From positions 1 to 64,000 of the forward strand of contig NZ_CAAGLX010000021.1 of NCBI RefSeq assembly GCF_900770955.1: DNA of 64,000 nucleotides, written 5' to 3'. Under the pieces are notes generated by a model. That model saw only the letters and a list, made by a program, of their open reading frames with translations, searched no databases and was not told the origin of the DNA. Made by a program: the position numbers and the translations under genes. Of the stretch, positions 1-7,947 are shown piece by piece. Source of the DNA: an uncultured Phascolarctobacterium sp. Lineage in GTDB: Bacteria > Bacillota > Negativicutes > Acidaminococcales > Acidaminococcaceae. Position 1 is the first letter of the stretch, and every line of letters begins with the position of its first letter.

Positions 1-300
1 ATCCGCGCCTAGCAGCTGACGCACTCTAGCTTATCTCAGAAAAACAGAGGAAGCGATAGCACGCCATCTGTGTTGTTGCGTCGCCTCGACGTACTAAAAG
101 TACGCCGTCGGCTCCGCGCCTAGCAGCTGACGCACTCTAGCTTATCTCAGAAAATAGAGGAAGCGATAGCACATCATCTGCGTTGTTGCGTCGCCTCGAC
201 GTACTAAAAGTACGCCGTCGGCATCCGCGCCTAGCAGCTGACGCACTCTAGCTTATCTCAGAAAAACAGAGGAAGCGATAGCACGCCATCTGCGTTGTTA
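1..300. repeat. Tandem 111-bp intergenic repeat, about 2.7 copies
   Basis: Three head-to-tail copies begin at about 2, 113 and 224, an exact period of 111 bp. The third stops at about 299, just before the polC leader. The copies differ at only a few bases (for example near 67-75 and 175-181). Each full copy holds a short inverted repeat, GTACT-AAA-AGTAC (91-103 in copy 1), flanked by GC-rich arms that could form a hairpin. No open frame of note runs through it. It looks like a dispersed REP-type intergenic element present here in tandem; dispersal elsewhere in the genome is inferred. The window starts inside or at the edge of the array, so the true copy number is unknown. Confidence 0.85.
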
Positions 301-349
301 TCCAATTCCCCCAACAACTTCTCCCGTCATTATTAGGAAAGGATTTAAT

Positions 350-3300
350 GTGAACAAAAAATATTGCCTGATTCCTGATGAAGAAAAATTTTATAGTTTT
401 TTGGCTTCGCAGACCTTTTCCCCGGTGGAACTGATGCAGCTGAAGCTGATGCATATTAATCAGATTTGTGTAGACGAGTCTGCCTGTCAGTGGGAGGTAC
501 ACTTCAGCTGTGCCGCCCACCTTACCGGCGGCTTGCTGCAGAAGGCGGCGCAGCAGCTTGCAGCCGCTTTTTCTTTGCAAAGCGTAGACATGATTTGCGA
601 CGGCGATGGCTCCAAATGCCAGATGATGCAGCGTGAGCCGCAGGCCGAGGTAGAAATTACCGATTGCACCGGTGAACCGCTGCCGGAGGAAATTCCTCTG
701 CCGCCGGAGCCGCCTGATATTGAAATTGGCGAAAGCATGCCGCCGGAGCCTCCCTGTGAAACGTCCTACAGCAATCCGGAGGAGGACCCAGAGTACCTGC
801 AGGCAATGGCAGCCTTATATGGTGAAAAGAAGGCTGACGGTCAGCTGTGGGGCAAAAAAATCAAGGGTACACCGCGTAAGCTGGATAGCGTGACTGAGGA
901 AGAGCGCAACGTTGTTGTTGAAGGTACCTTTGTCAAAAGCCTGGATAAGGACGGCGCGCTGCAGACCTTTATTGATAAGGAAACGCGCATGGGCTCCATT
1001 GTCCTGACCTTTAATGTGAGCGATGAAACAGGCGGTATTTTCGTTAAGCTGCGCTTTGATAAGCGTGACGGCGGTGATCCGCGCAAGGAATGCAATGAGT
1101 TTAAAAATCTGCTGAAGCCCGGTATGCGCCTGCGTTTGCAGGGTGATGTCGCACCCGACCGCTTTGCTTTTGATGAAATGTGCATGATGCCTCGCGGTAT
1201 TATGAAGCTCGACGCCAAGGAAGAGCGCATGGATAATGCCGAGGTCAAGAGGGTTGAGCTGCATTGCCATACCAAGATGAGCAAGCTTGACGGTCTGACG
1301 CCGATGGAGGGCCTGGTTAAGCAGGCAATCCGTTGGGGCCACAAGGCTTTGGCTATTACCGACCATGGCGTTGTACAGGCCTTTCCATTCTGCTTTGATG
1401 CGGCGGAGGGCAGTGACCTGAAGCTGATTTTCGGCATGGAGGGTTATCTTATCAGCGACCGCAAGACGAAGGACGATGCCGTTGATACGGAAAATCCCGA
1501 TGCTGCAACTAAGGGCAAAAGCAAAATCAGCAGTCACCATATTATTATTCTGGCGAAGAATGAGGTTGGTCTGCGTAACCTGTATCAGCTTGTTACTATC
1601 AGCCACCTGCGTTATCTGAATAAGCGCCCGCTGCTGCCGCGCGCTGTTATTGAGGAGCATCGCGAGGGCCTGATTTTGGGCTCGGCCTGCGAGGCAGGCG
1701 AGCTTTATCGCGCGGTGCGCTTGGGTGCAAGTGATGAGGAGCTGGAAGAGATTGCAGGCTTTTATGATTATCTGGAAATCCAGCCTACGGGCAATAACCA
1801 GTTCCTGGTGCGTGAAAACTATTGTACCGAAGAGGATTTGCGTGAGCATAACCGCAAAATCTATGAGCTTGGCAAGCGCTTGGGCAAGCTGACTGTGGCA
1901 ACCTGCGACGTGCATTTCCTTAATCCGGAGGATGCACAGCTGCGTGCGATTCTGCAGGCAGGTCAGGGCTATAAGGATGCGGATTTGCAGCCGCCTTTGT
2001 ATCTGCATACTACGGAGGAGATGCTCGAGGAGTTCTCTTATTTGGGCAAGGAGGCAGCCTACGAGGTTGTTGTTACGAATACCAATAAGATTGCTGATAT
2101 GATTGAGCGTATTAAGCCTGTTCCCGACCGTGACCAGCTGTATTCGCCGTCGATTCCCGGTGCAGAGGATGCCGTGCGTGATTTGTCCTATGCCAAGGCG
2201 CATGAATGGTACGGAGAAACGCTGCCGCAGATTGTTGAGGACCGCTTGAAGATGGAGCTGGATGCTATTATCGGCCACGGCTTCTCCGTATTGTATTATA
2301 TTGCGCATAAGCTGGTTAAGCATTCTATCGACCGCGGTTATCTGGTTGGCTCGCGTGGCAGTGTAGGCTCGTCCTTTGTGGCAACGATGCTGGATATTAC
2401 CGAGGTTAATGCGCTGAAGCCGCATTACCGTTGCCCGCATTGCCGTCACAGCGAATTCTTTATGAATAATGAGGTCGACAGCGGCTTTGACCTGCCGCCG
2501 AAGGACTGTCCCGAATGCGGTACGAGGATGCTGCGCGACGGTCATGATATTCCGTTTGCTGTTTTCCTGGGCTTCCATGGTGACAAGGTTCCTGATATTG
2601 ATCTGAATTTTTCCGGCGGTATTGATCCCGACGATCCGTCCGCTATGTCCGACCAGAGTGTGGCGCACAAGTACACCGAGGAGCTTTTCGGCCGCGATAA
2701 TGTTTGCCGCGCCGGTACGATTGCTACCATCGCCAACAAAACGGCGATAGGCTTTATCAGAAAATATTACGAGGCCAAGAATCTGCATGTGCATCCTGCG
2801 CATGTGGCAGCGCTTGTCGAAGGCTTTGCCGGTATCAAGCGCACTACGGGCCAGCATCCCGGCGGTATCATGGTTGTGCCGCGTAATATGGATATTCATT
2901 ATATTACGCCGATGAACCGTCCTGCCGATGATAAGGACGGCACTACGATTACTACTCACTACGATTATCACAGCATTAATGACCGTCTGGTTAAGCTGGA
3001 TATTCTGGGCCACGATGATCCGATGGTTCTGAAGATGCTGGAAAAATATCTGCAGGAGGATGAGGATCCCAACTTTGATCCCAAGAAGATTCCTGTAGGC
3101 GATGAGGCAACAATGCGTATCTTCCAGGATACAAGCTCGCTCGGCGTTACGCCGGAGCAGATTGACAGTGCTGTAGGTACCTTCGGTATCCCGGAATGCG
3201 GCACAAAGTTTGTACGTCAGATGATCAGCGACGTACAGCCGAAGAAATTCAGTGAGGTTGTGCGTGTATCAGGTTATTCGCACGGTACTGACGTATGGCT

Positions 3301-4075
3301 GAACAATGCGCAGGATTTGATTAAGGAAGGCAAGCCTGTTGCCGAAACTATCTCCACGCGTGACGACGTTATGACGCACTTGATTTCCAAGGGCGTAGAG
3401 CCAAGTCTGGCGTTTAAGACGATGGAGCATGTGCGTAAGGGCAAGGCTGCGAAAAAAGGTCTGGAGCCGAAGATGCTGGATGCTATGCGTGCGGTGAATA
3501 TTCCCGAATGGTATATCCAGTCCTGCGAAAAGGTACAATATCTGTTCCCGAAGGCGCACGCCGTAGCTTATGTTCTTATGGCCTACCGCATTGCGTATTG
3601 CAAGGTGCATTATCCCAAGGAATTTTATGCGGCGTACTTTACTGTGCGTGCCAAGGATTTTGACTACACCCATGTTTCCAAGGGCAAGGGCTATATAAAG
3701 AATTTCATCAAGAATGTTTACCAACAGGGCTTTAAGGCTTCGCCGCTGGATAAAACAACTGTTACCTATCTGGAGCTGGTAAATGAGATGCTGGAGCGCG
3801 GTCTGAGCTTTGATAAGATGGATTTGTATAAGTCGGACCCGATTAAATTCCTGGTTACGGAAAATGGCCTGCGTCCGCCTCTTGCTGCCTTGGGCGGTGT
3901 AGGTGAAAACGCTGCCAAGAGCATTGCGGCCGCCAGGGACATCAACCGGCCGTTTATCTCTCAGGAGGATTTGCGCTTGCGCTCGGGTGTCAATAAGAGT
4001 GTTATCGAAAAGCTGGCGGATATGGGTGTTTTGGGCGATTTGCCGGAAAATAACCAGATAGATTTGTTTGCCTGA
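350..4075 (+). CDS. polC: DNA polymerase III alpha subunit, PolC type, without the exonuclease domain
   Basis: Replicative DNA polymerase of Firmicutes. GTG start behind AGGAAAGG. Order in the 1241 residues: N-terminal domain; acidic, proline-rich linker (about 100-160); OB fold (about 185-290); PHP domain opening with HCH at 305-307; PolC zinc motif (CPHC and CPEC, about 695-727); palm with catalytic Asp in PDIDLNFS (D749, D751) and KLDILGHDD (D884); and a C-terminal region ending in the beta-clamp-like motif QIDLF. Ordinary PolC is about 1430-1460 residues because a DEDD 3'-5' exonuclease is inserted in the PHP domain. Here that insertion is replaced by about 35 residues between GMEGYL and HHIIIL, and no DVETTG motif occurs anywhere. 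All nine PHP metal-ligand positions look intact, including the D-x-H of CDVHF. The reading frame is clean, so this is not a frameshift. Confidence 0.97.
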   Translation: MNKKYCLIPDEEKFYSFLASQTFSPVELMQLKLMHINQICVDESACQWEVHFSCAAHLTGGLLQKAAQQLAAAFSLQSVDMICDGDGSKCQMMQREPQAEVEITDCTGEPLPEEIPLPPEPPDIEIGESMPPEPPCETSYSNPEEDPEYLQAMAALYGEKKADGQLWGKKIKGTPRKLDSVTEEERNVVVEGTFVKSLDKDGALQTFIDKETRMGSIVLTFNVSDETGGIFVKLRFDKRDGGDPRKECNEFKNLLKPGMRLRLQGDVAPDRFAFDEMCMMPRGIMKLDAKEERMDNAEVKRVELHCHTKMSKLDGLTPMEGLVKQAIRWGHKALAITDHGVVQAFPFCFDAAEGSDLKLIFGMEGYLISDRKTKDDAVDTENPDAATKGKSKISSHHIIILAKNEVGLRNLYQLVTISHLRYLNKRPLLPRAVIEEHREGLILGSACEAGELYRAVRLGASDEELEEIAGFYDYLEIQPTGNNQFLVRENYCTEEDLREHNRKIYELGKRLGKLTVATCDVHFLNPEDAQLRAILQAGQGYKDADLQPPLYLHTTEEMLEEFSYLGKEAAYEVVVTNTNKIADMIERIKPVPDRDQLYSPSIPGAEDAVRDLSYAKAHEWYGETLPQIVEDRLKMELDAIIGHGFSVLYYIAHKLVKHSIDRGYLVGSRGSVGSSFVATMLDITEVNALKPHYRCPHCRHSEFFMNNEVDSGFDLPPKDCPECGTRMLRDGHDIPFAVFLGFHGDKVPDIDLNFSGGIDPDDPSAMSDQSVAHKYTEELFGRDNVCRAGTIATIANKTAIGFIRKYYEAKNLHVHPAHVAALVEGFAGIKRTTGQHPGGIMVVPRNMDIHYITPMNRPADDKDGTTITTHYDYHSINDRLVKLDILGHDDPMVLKMLEKYLQEDEDPNFDPKKIPVGDEATMRIFQDTSSLGVTPEQIDSAVGTFGIPECGTKFVRQMISDVQPKKFSEVVRVSGYSHGTDVWLNNAQDLIKEGKPVAETISTRDDVMTHLISKGVEPSLAFKTMEHVRKGKAAKKGLEPKMLDAMRAVNIPEWYIQSCEKVQYLFPKAHAVAYVLMAYRIAYCKVHYPKEFYAAYFTVRAKDFDYTHVSKGKGYIKNFIKNVYQQGFKASPLDKTTVTYLELVNEMLERGLSFDKMDLYKSDPIKFLVTENGLRPPLAALGGVGENAAKSIAAARDINRPFISQEDLRLRSGVNKSVIEKLADMGVLGDLPENNQIDLFA

Positions 4076-4089
4076 GATAGGAGAATCAT

Positions 4090-4464
4090 ATGCAAAAAAT
4101 AATTTTGGCCTATAATTTTACGCCGGAGCGCTTGCAGGCGCTCAAGCTCATCTGCATGATGCTGCGTACGCAGCTGCGTGATGTAAAACGCGAGGAGCTG
4201 CTGCAGCCTGTGGGCTATCTGGCAGGCTTGTCCGAGGTGGCGCCTGTCAGTGAAGCTTACAGCGGTGACGAGGGGCAGGAGGAAATGCTGCTCATGTGCG
4301 GCTTCAGTCGTCAGGATTTGGACAGACTGCTGGCTGCTGTTAAAAAGGGCAAGCTGCGTCAGGTGGCGCTCAAGGCGATGCTGACGCCTACCAACTGCAC
4401 TTGGAGCGGTCTGCAGCTTTTAAGCGAGCTACAGCAGGAGCATGCTTATATGCACGGCAAATAA
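4090..4464 (+). CDS. DUF3783-like conserved protein
   Basis: A 124-residue soluble protein starting 14 bp after polC behind ATAGGAGAA, so probably cotranscribed with it. The beginning (ILAYNFTPERLQALK), the centre (LLMCGFSRQDLDRLLAAV) and the end (LKAMLTPTNCTWSGLQLLSEL) match my memory of DUF3783, a small family common in anaerobic Firmicutes with no known activity. No membrane segment or catalytic motif is visible. The function is unknown; the position after polC is the only contextual clue. Confidence 0.75.
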   Translation: MQKIILAYNFTPERLQALKLICMMLRTQLRDVKREELLQPVGYLAGLSEVAPVSEAYSGDEGQEEMLLMCGFSRQDLDRLLAAVKKGKLRQVALKAMLTPTNCTWSGLQLLSELQQEHAYMHGK

Positions 4465-4515
4465 GCAAAATTGCCTCTGCAGGTACTTTTACTGGCATTA
4501 AAGCGCTTTCTTTGA

Positions 4516-4521
4516 TATAAT
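4516..4521 (+). promoter_or_regulatory. Probable -10 box for yajQ
   Basis: TATAAT lies 43 bp before the yajQ start in the 99-bp gap after the DUF3783-like gene. A weak -35 candidate (CTGGCA, 4492-4497) sits 18 bp upstream. This suggests yajQ has its own promoter. Confidence 0.5.
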
Positions 4522-4563
4522 TAGGCATGATAAACTTTAGCTACATTTAGGAGGATAATAATA

Positions 4564-5055
4564 ATGGCAAAAGATAGTTCCTTTGACGTTGTTTCCCAAG
4601 TTGATATGCAGGAAATGGATAACGCTGTCAACCAGGTTAAGAAAGAGATTGACCAACGTTATGATTTCCGTGGCAGCAATGCTTCCATCGAGCTTGGTGA
4701 GAAGGAAGTAAAAATTGCAGCTGAGGATGAATACAAGCTGGGCGCAATTTTAGATATGCTGCGCCAAAAAATGGCTAAACGCGGTATTCCTCTGCGTTGC
4801 CTGGTTCCGGGCAAGATTGAGCCCGCTGCGAAAGGCACTGTTCGCCAATCTCTGGAAATCCAACAGGGCATTTCCAAGGAGAACGGCAAAAAAATCGTGG
4901 CAGCTATCAAGGCTTCCAAGCTGAAGGTAACTGCTCAGATTCAGGATGACCAGGTACGTGTTGCCGGTGCGAAAAAGGATGATCTGCAGGCTGTTATCCA
5001 GCTGCTGAAGGCCGGCGATTTCGGCGTTGATCTGCAATTCATCAACATGCGCTAA
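4564..5055 (+). CDS. yajQ: YajQ family nucleotide-binding protein (UPF0234)
   Basis: 163 residues, the usual family length. It opens with SSFDVVSQVDMQEMDNAVNQ and continues with RYDFRGSNASIEL, the hallmark of the family, which has two RNP-like ferredoxin-fold domains. YajQ homologues bind nucleotides or RNA, and some bind cyclic di-GMP as regulators; which applies here cannot be told. ATG behind TTTAGGAGGATAAT, a strong ribosome site. A separate gene (DUF1232) follows after 36 bp. Confidence 0.92.
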   Translation: MAKDSSFDVVSQVDMQEMDNAVNQVKKEIDQRYDFRGSNASIELGEKEVKIAAEDEYKLGAILDMLRQKMAKRGIPLRCLVPGKIEPAAKGTVRQSLEIQQGISKENGKKIVAAIKASKLKVTAQIQDDQVRVAGAKKDDLQAVIQLLKAGDFGVDLQFINMR

Positions 5056-5091
5056 GCAAAACGTCCGCGTTTTGGAAAAGAGTGGAGCAAG

Positions 5092-5493
5092 ATGACAGAA
5101 CACAAAGACTTTGACAAAAATAAAATCAATGACGGCGAGCTGCAGAAGTATTCCGGAAGCTACAGCGAGGAAGGACTGCTGCACAAAATCAGCCGCTACG
5201 GTGCCCACATCGGCATTGAGCTGCTGTACAAGGCAGTGCAGCTGTGGTGCGTCCTGCAGAAGCCGGAGGTTCCTGCGAAGGAAAAGGCGTTGATTATGGG
5301 AGCTTTGGGATATTTAATTGCTCCCCTGGATTTTGTACCGGATATGACACCGGTGCTGGGATACAGTGATGACCTGGTGGCAATTACCTTTGCGCTGCTG
5401 AAGGTGCAGGGTTATATTGATGATGAGGTTGATGCCAGAGCGAAGGCATTGCTGGCGAAGGTTTTTGATAAGGATGTCATAGCGAAGCTTTAA
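5092..5493 (+). CDS. DUF1232 (YkvA-like) protein
   Basis: 133 residues. The segment KALIMGALGYLIAPLDFVPDMTPVLGYSDDLVAI (about 62-96) is the diagnostic DUF1232 motif, a short hydrophobic hairpin with conserved Pro and Asp, probably membrane-associated. The N-terminal 50 residues are charged and less conserved. Function unknown in the family. ATG is preceded by GAGTGGAGCAAG. The gene is followed by a hairpin and T run at 5503-5537, so it probably ends the yajQ transcript. Confidence 0.85.
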   Translation: MTEHKDFDKNKINDGELQKYSGSYSEEGLLHKISRYGAHIGIELLYKAVQLWCVLQKPEVPAKEKALIMGALGYLIAPLDFVPDMTPVLGYSDDLVAITFALLKVQGYIDDEVDARAKALLAKVFDKDVIAKL

Positions 5494-5502
5494 AAGCAAA
5501 TT

Positions 5503-5537
5503 AAATCGCATTGCTGAAAAGGTAGTGCGATTTTTTT
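5503..5537 (+). terminator. Rho-independent terminator after the DUF1232 gene
   Basis: AAATCGCA (5503-5510) pairs with TGCGATTT (5526-5533), followed directly by a run of T. Confidence 0.8.
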
Positions 5538-5640
5538 GTATTATATTACCGTAAGTTGCATTTTAGTTACCGGAAAAACACAGCTTTTTTTGCAAAAATG
5601 TGCTACAATATATTTACGAAAAACGAAAGGAGTGTTTCGT

Positions 5641-5901
5641 ATGTCTGAAGTATCTCAAGAAACTATGATGTTCAAACGTGAGCCGGAAAAGCTGAACGTT
5701 GCCGAAACTATAAAAGAAGTATATGCTGCCTTGGAAAAGAAGGGCTATAATCCTGTGGATCAGCTGGCAGGCTACCTGCTGAGCGGTGACCCCACTTATA
5801 TCACCAGCTTTGAGGACGCACGCACCAAGCTGCGCCGTCACGAGCGCTATGAGCTTATTGAAGAGCTGGTAAAAAATTACCTGCAGCAGATTAACAAGTA
5901 A
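5641..5901 (+). CDS. ireB: IreB family regulatory phosphoprotein (UPF0297)
   Basis: 86 residues, the family length. The body KLNVAETIKEVYAALEKKGY...DQLAGYLLSGDPTYITSF...ARTKLRRHER is characteristic. In Enterococcus faecalis IreB is phosphorylated near its N-terminus by the Ser/Thr kinase IreK and dephosphorylated by IreP, and it affects cephalosporin tolerance. Here the N-terminus has one threonine (T8, in SQETMMF). The open frame extends upstream to 5536, but ATG 5641 fits the family and sits 7 bp behind GAAAGGAG. An extended -10 (TGCTACAAT) ends at 5609. The cognate kinase and phosphatase are at 59.7-62.4 kb. ruvX follows after 17 bp, the standard Firmicute order. Confidence 0.93.
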   Translation: MSEVSQETMMFKREPEKLNVAETIKEVYAALEKKGYNPVDQLAGYLLSGDPTYITSFEDARTKLRRHERYELIEELVKNYLQQINK

Positions 5902-5918
5902 AAGGAGAACGTAACTTA

Positions 5919-6341
5919 ATGCGTAAAATGTCCCTTGATGTAGGAACAAGAACTATCGGTATCGCTGTAAGCGATTTGTTGGGCATGATTGCCAACGGCG
6001 TGGAAACTATTCACCGTACTACGGAAGAACGCGACTATGCCCGCATTGCTGAGCTGATTGCCGAGCATGAGGTTGATACCTTGGTTGTAGGCTATCCTAA
6101 AAATATGAATGGTACTATCGGCGAACGCGCGCAGGCCTGCGAAGCAATGGCCGAAAAGCTCCGCACTATGTTCCCGAAGGTGCAGGTTGTGCTGTGGGAT
6201 GAACGCCTGAGTACAGTGGCTGCCGAAAAGGTGCTGGTTGATGCGGACTTGCGCCGTAAAAAGCGTAAAAAGGTTATTGATATGATGGCTGCAGTAGTTA
6301 TTCTGCAAAATTATCTGGACAGCAAGAGCTTTAAAATTTGA
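5919..6341 (+). CDS. ruvX: Holliday junction resolvase-like / pre-16S rRNA nuclease (YqgF/RuvX)
   Basis: 140 residues with an RNase H-like fold. The N-terminus carries the catalytic Asp in MSLDVGTRTIGIAVSD, followed by VVGYPKNMNGTIGERA and the late WDERLSTVAAE with its conserved Asp/Glu. YqgF proteins mature the 5' end of 16S rRNA and have been proposed as alternative resolvases. It lies between ireB and the DUF1292 gene, the conserved synteny of B. subtilis yrzL-yrrK-yrzB. The TGA stop overlaps the -35 box of the next promoter. Confidence 0.95.
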   Translation: MRKMSLDVGTRTIGIAVSDLLGMIANGVETIHRTTEERDYARIAELIAEHEVDTLVVGYPKNMNGTIGERAQACEAMAEKLRTMFPKVQVVLWDERLSTVAAEKVLVDADLRRKKRKKVIDMMAAVVILQNYLDSKSFKI

Positions 6342-6366
6342 CAGATAGCGTTACCTATTATACAAT
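6338..6366 (+). promoter_or_regulatory. Sigma-A type promoter for the DUF1292 gene
   Basis: TTGACA (6338-6343), 17-bp spacer, TACAAT (6361-6366), close to consensus. The -35 box overlaps the ruvX stop codon, so the DUF1292 gene can be expressed separately from ireB-ruvX. Confidence 0.85.
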
Positions 6367-6424
6367 ATGTTTAGATTAAAATTGAGCTTTTTATTTATTG
6401 AGCTATAACGAAAGAGGTGCCTTT

Positions 6425-6772
6425 ATGGAAAAAGACATTAGAGATGAAGAATTAGCAGCTATGCAGGCTGAAGGTGAAGAAGAAGTTATCTGCGTTGTTC
6501 TGACTGACGAGCAAGGCAACGAGCATGAGTTCTATCAGGACATGGTTATCACTGTTGATGACAAACAATTTGCAGTACTGGTTCCGATGGAAGACTGCTG
6601 CTGCGAAGATGATGACTGCGATTGCCACGAGCATGACGAAGAAGAAGATACCTGCGTTATCGCACGCATGGACTTTGACGAAAACGGCGAAGCTGTTTAC
6701 ACCGCTCCGACTGACGAAGAATACGAAGCAGTTGCTGCTAAGTATGACGAAATGTTTGAGGACGAGGAGTAA
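6425..6772 (+). CDS. DUF1292 protein, acidic and cysteine-rich
   Basis: 115 residues. EEVICVVLTDEQGNEHEFYQDMVI...KQFAVLVPME is the DUF1292 core. The middle carries an unusual CCCEDDDCDCHEHDEEEDTC stretch (about 59-78) with five Cys and two His among acidic residues, which could bind metal; that is inference. ATG 6425 is chosen over the upstream in-frame codon because GAAAGAGGTG lies just before it. In Firmicutes this family sits between ruvX and mltG, as here. Function unknown. Confidence 0.88.
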   Translation: MEKDIRDEELAAMQAEGEEEVICVVLTDEQGNEHEFYQDMVITVDDKQFAVLVPMEDCCCEDDDCDCHEHDEEEDTCVIARMDFDENGEAVYTAPTDEEYEAVAAKYDEMFEDEE

Positions 6773-6789
6773 TTCACAGTCAATAATTT

Positions 6790-6814
6790 TACCGGACTTC
6801 GGTCCGGTATTTTT
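6790..6814 (+). terminator. Rho-independent terminator after the DUF1292 gene
   Basis: ACCGGAC-TTCG-GTCCGGT (6791-6808), a stable tetraloop hairpin, followed by ATTTTT. Confidence 0.9.
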
Positions 6815-6837
6815 ATGCGATGTGACGATGTTTTCTT

Positions 6838-7881
6838 ATGGATATAGAAAAGCTGAAAAAGCTGGTGCGCGACAATCCGGTGCAGGCTGCGGCAGGCGCT
6901 TTGGCGGTGCTGCTGGTTGCCGGCGTAGTAGCGTTTACGATTTATCTTAACGGACAGGGAAATAATAAGGGCTTTGCCGTAGAAGGCTCGCGTCTGATTA
7001 TTGTCAAGGACGGTATGACTACGGCAGATATTGCCGAGCTGCTGCATGAAAAGAAGCTGGTAAAAGACCCCGCTGCCTTTAAAATGGAGGCGCGCTGGAA
7101 GGGACTGGCTACCAAGCTGCAGGCAGGTGCCTACCAGATTGACGGCGGCATGAGCAACCAGCAGATTGTCGATGTTATGGTCAAGGGACGCATCAAACAG
7201 GTGCGCTTTACCGTGCCTGAAGGCTACAGCGTGGTAAAAACTGCGAAAAAGCTGGAGGCCGAGGGCCTTGGCAGTGCTGACAAGTTTATGGCAGCGGCGA
7301 AGGATTATGCACCTTATCCGTATATGCAGACCGATGACAGCAATGTGCTGTTTAAGGCAGAGGGCTTTATCTACCCGGCAACCTATGATTTCCCGGTGGG
7401 AATCAGCGAGCAGGAGATGCTCAAAATGATGGTTGCACAGTTTGATAAGGAAATGCAGAGCAGCGGTATTGCCAGGACTGTGGCAGAACGGAATCTGCCT
7501 CTGCGTGATGTAGTAAATATGGCTTCGATGGTGGAGCTGGAGGCAGTATTTGCCGAAGAGCAGCCGAAAATTGCCGGCGTTTTCCTCAAGCGTGTGGCAA
7601 TCGGCATGCCGATTCAATCGGATACGACGATTCAGTATCTTTTGGGAACGCAGAAGGAAGTAGTTACCTTTGCTGATACCAAAATACAGAGTCCGTATAA
7701 CACATATCAAAATCCCGGCTTGCCTCCGGGACCGATTGGCAGTCCGGGGCTGACTGCGATTAAGGCGGTGCTGCAGCCGGAACAGACAGATTATCTGTAC
7801 TTTGTTGCGGAAAAGGATGGACACCATCGCTTTACCAAAACCTACGCCGAGCATTTGAAGGCAATTGAGGAAATAGGTTAA
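6838..7881 (+). CDS. mltG: Endolytic murein transglycosylase MltG (YceG-like)
   Basis: 347 residues. One N-terminal membrane segment (about 17-38) anchors it in the cytoplasmic membrane, then a LysM-like region (about 55-130) and the YceG catalytic domain. Catalytic Glu is E233 in MASMVELEAV, followed by EEQPKIAGVFLKR and MPIQSDTTIQYLLG, all family hallmarks. MltG cleaves nascent glycan strands and sets their length. The start has little ribosome-site sequence (TGTTTTCTT precedes ATG), so initiation may be weak. It follows the DUF1292 gene after a strong terminator, as yrrL follows yrzB in B. subtilis. Confidence 0.95.
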   Translation: MDIEKLKKLVRDNPVQAAAGALAVLLVAGVVAFTIYLNGQGNNKGFAVEGSRLIIVKDGMTTADIAELLHEKKLVKDPAAFKMEARWKGLATKLQAGAYQIDGGMSNQQIVDVMVKGRIKQVRFTVPEGYSVVKTAKKLEAEGLGSADKFMAAAKDYAPYPYMQTDDSNVLFKAEGFIYPATYDFPVGISEQEMLKMMVAQFDKEMQSSGIARTVAERNLPLRDVVNMASMVELEAVFAEEQPKIAGVFLKRVAIGMPIQSDTTIQYLLGTQKEVVTFADTKIQSPYNTYQNPGLPPGPIGSPGLTAIKAVLQPEQTDYLYFVAEKDGHHRFTKTYAEHLKAIEEIG

Positions 7882-7947
7882 CAACAGATTATTGCATATT
7901 TCCGCTGTCCGCGTGGCGGAGCAGAGAAGTGTTTTAAGGAGTATAAA

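Noticed and set aside
1..300. CRISPR array
   Set aside because: The units abut directly with a 111-bp period and no variable spacers, and no cas gene is present.
815..3013. 732-residue minus-strand open frame
   Set aside because: It lies opposite polC, whose frame has clear domains. The reverse frame is open because of codon bias and has no motif or ribosome site.
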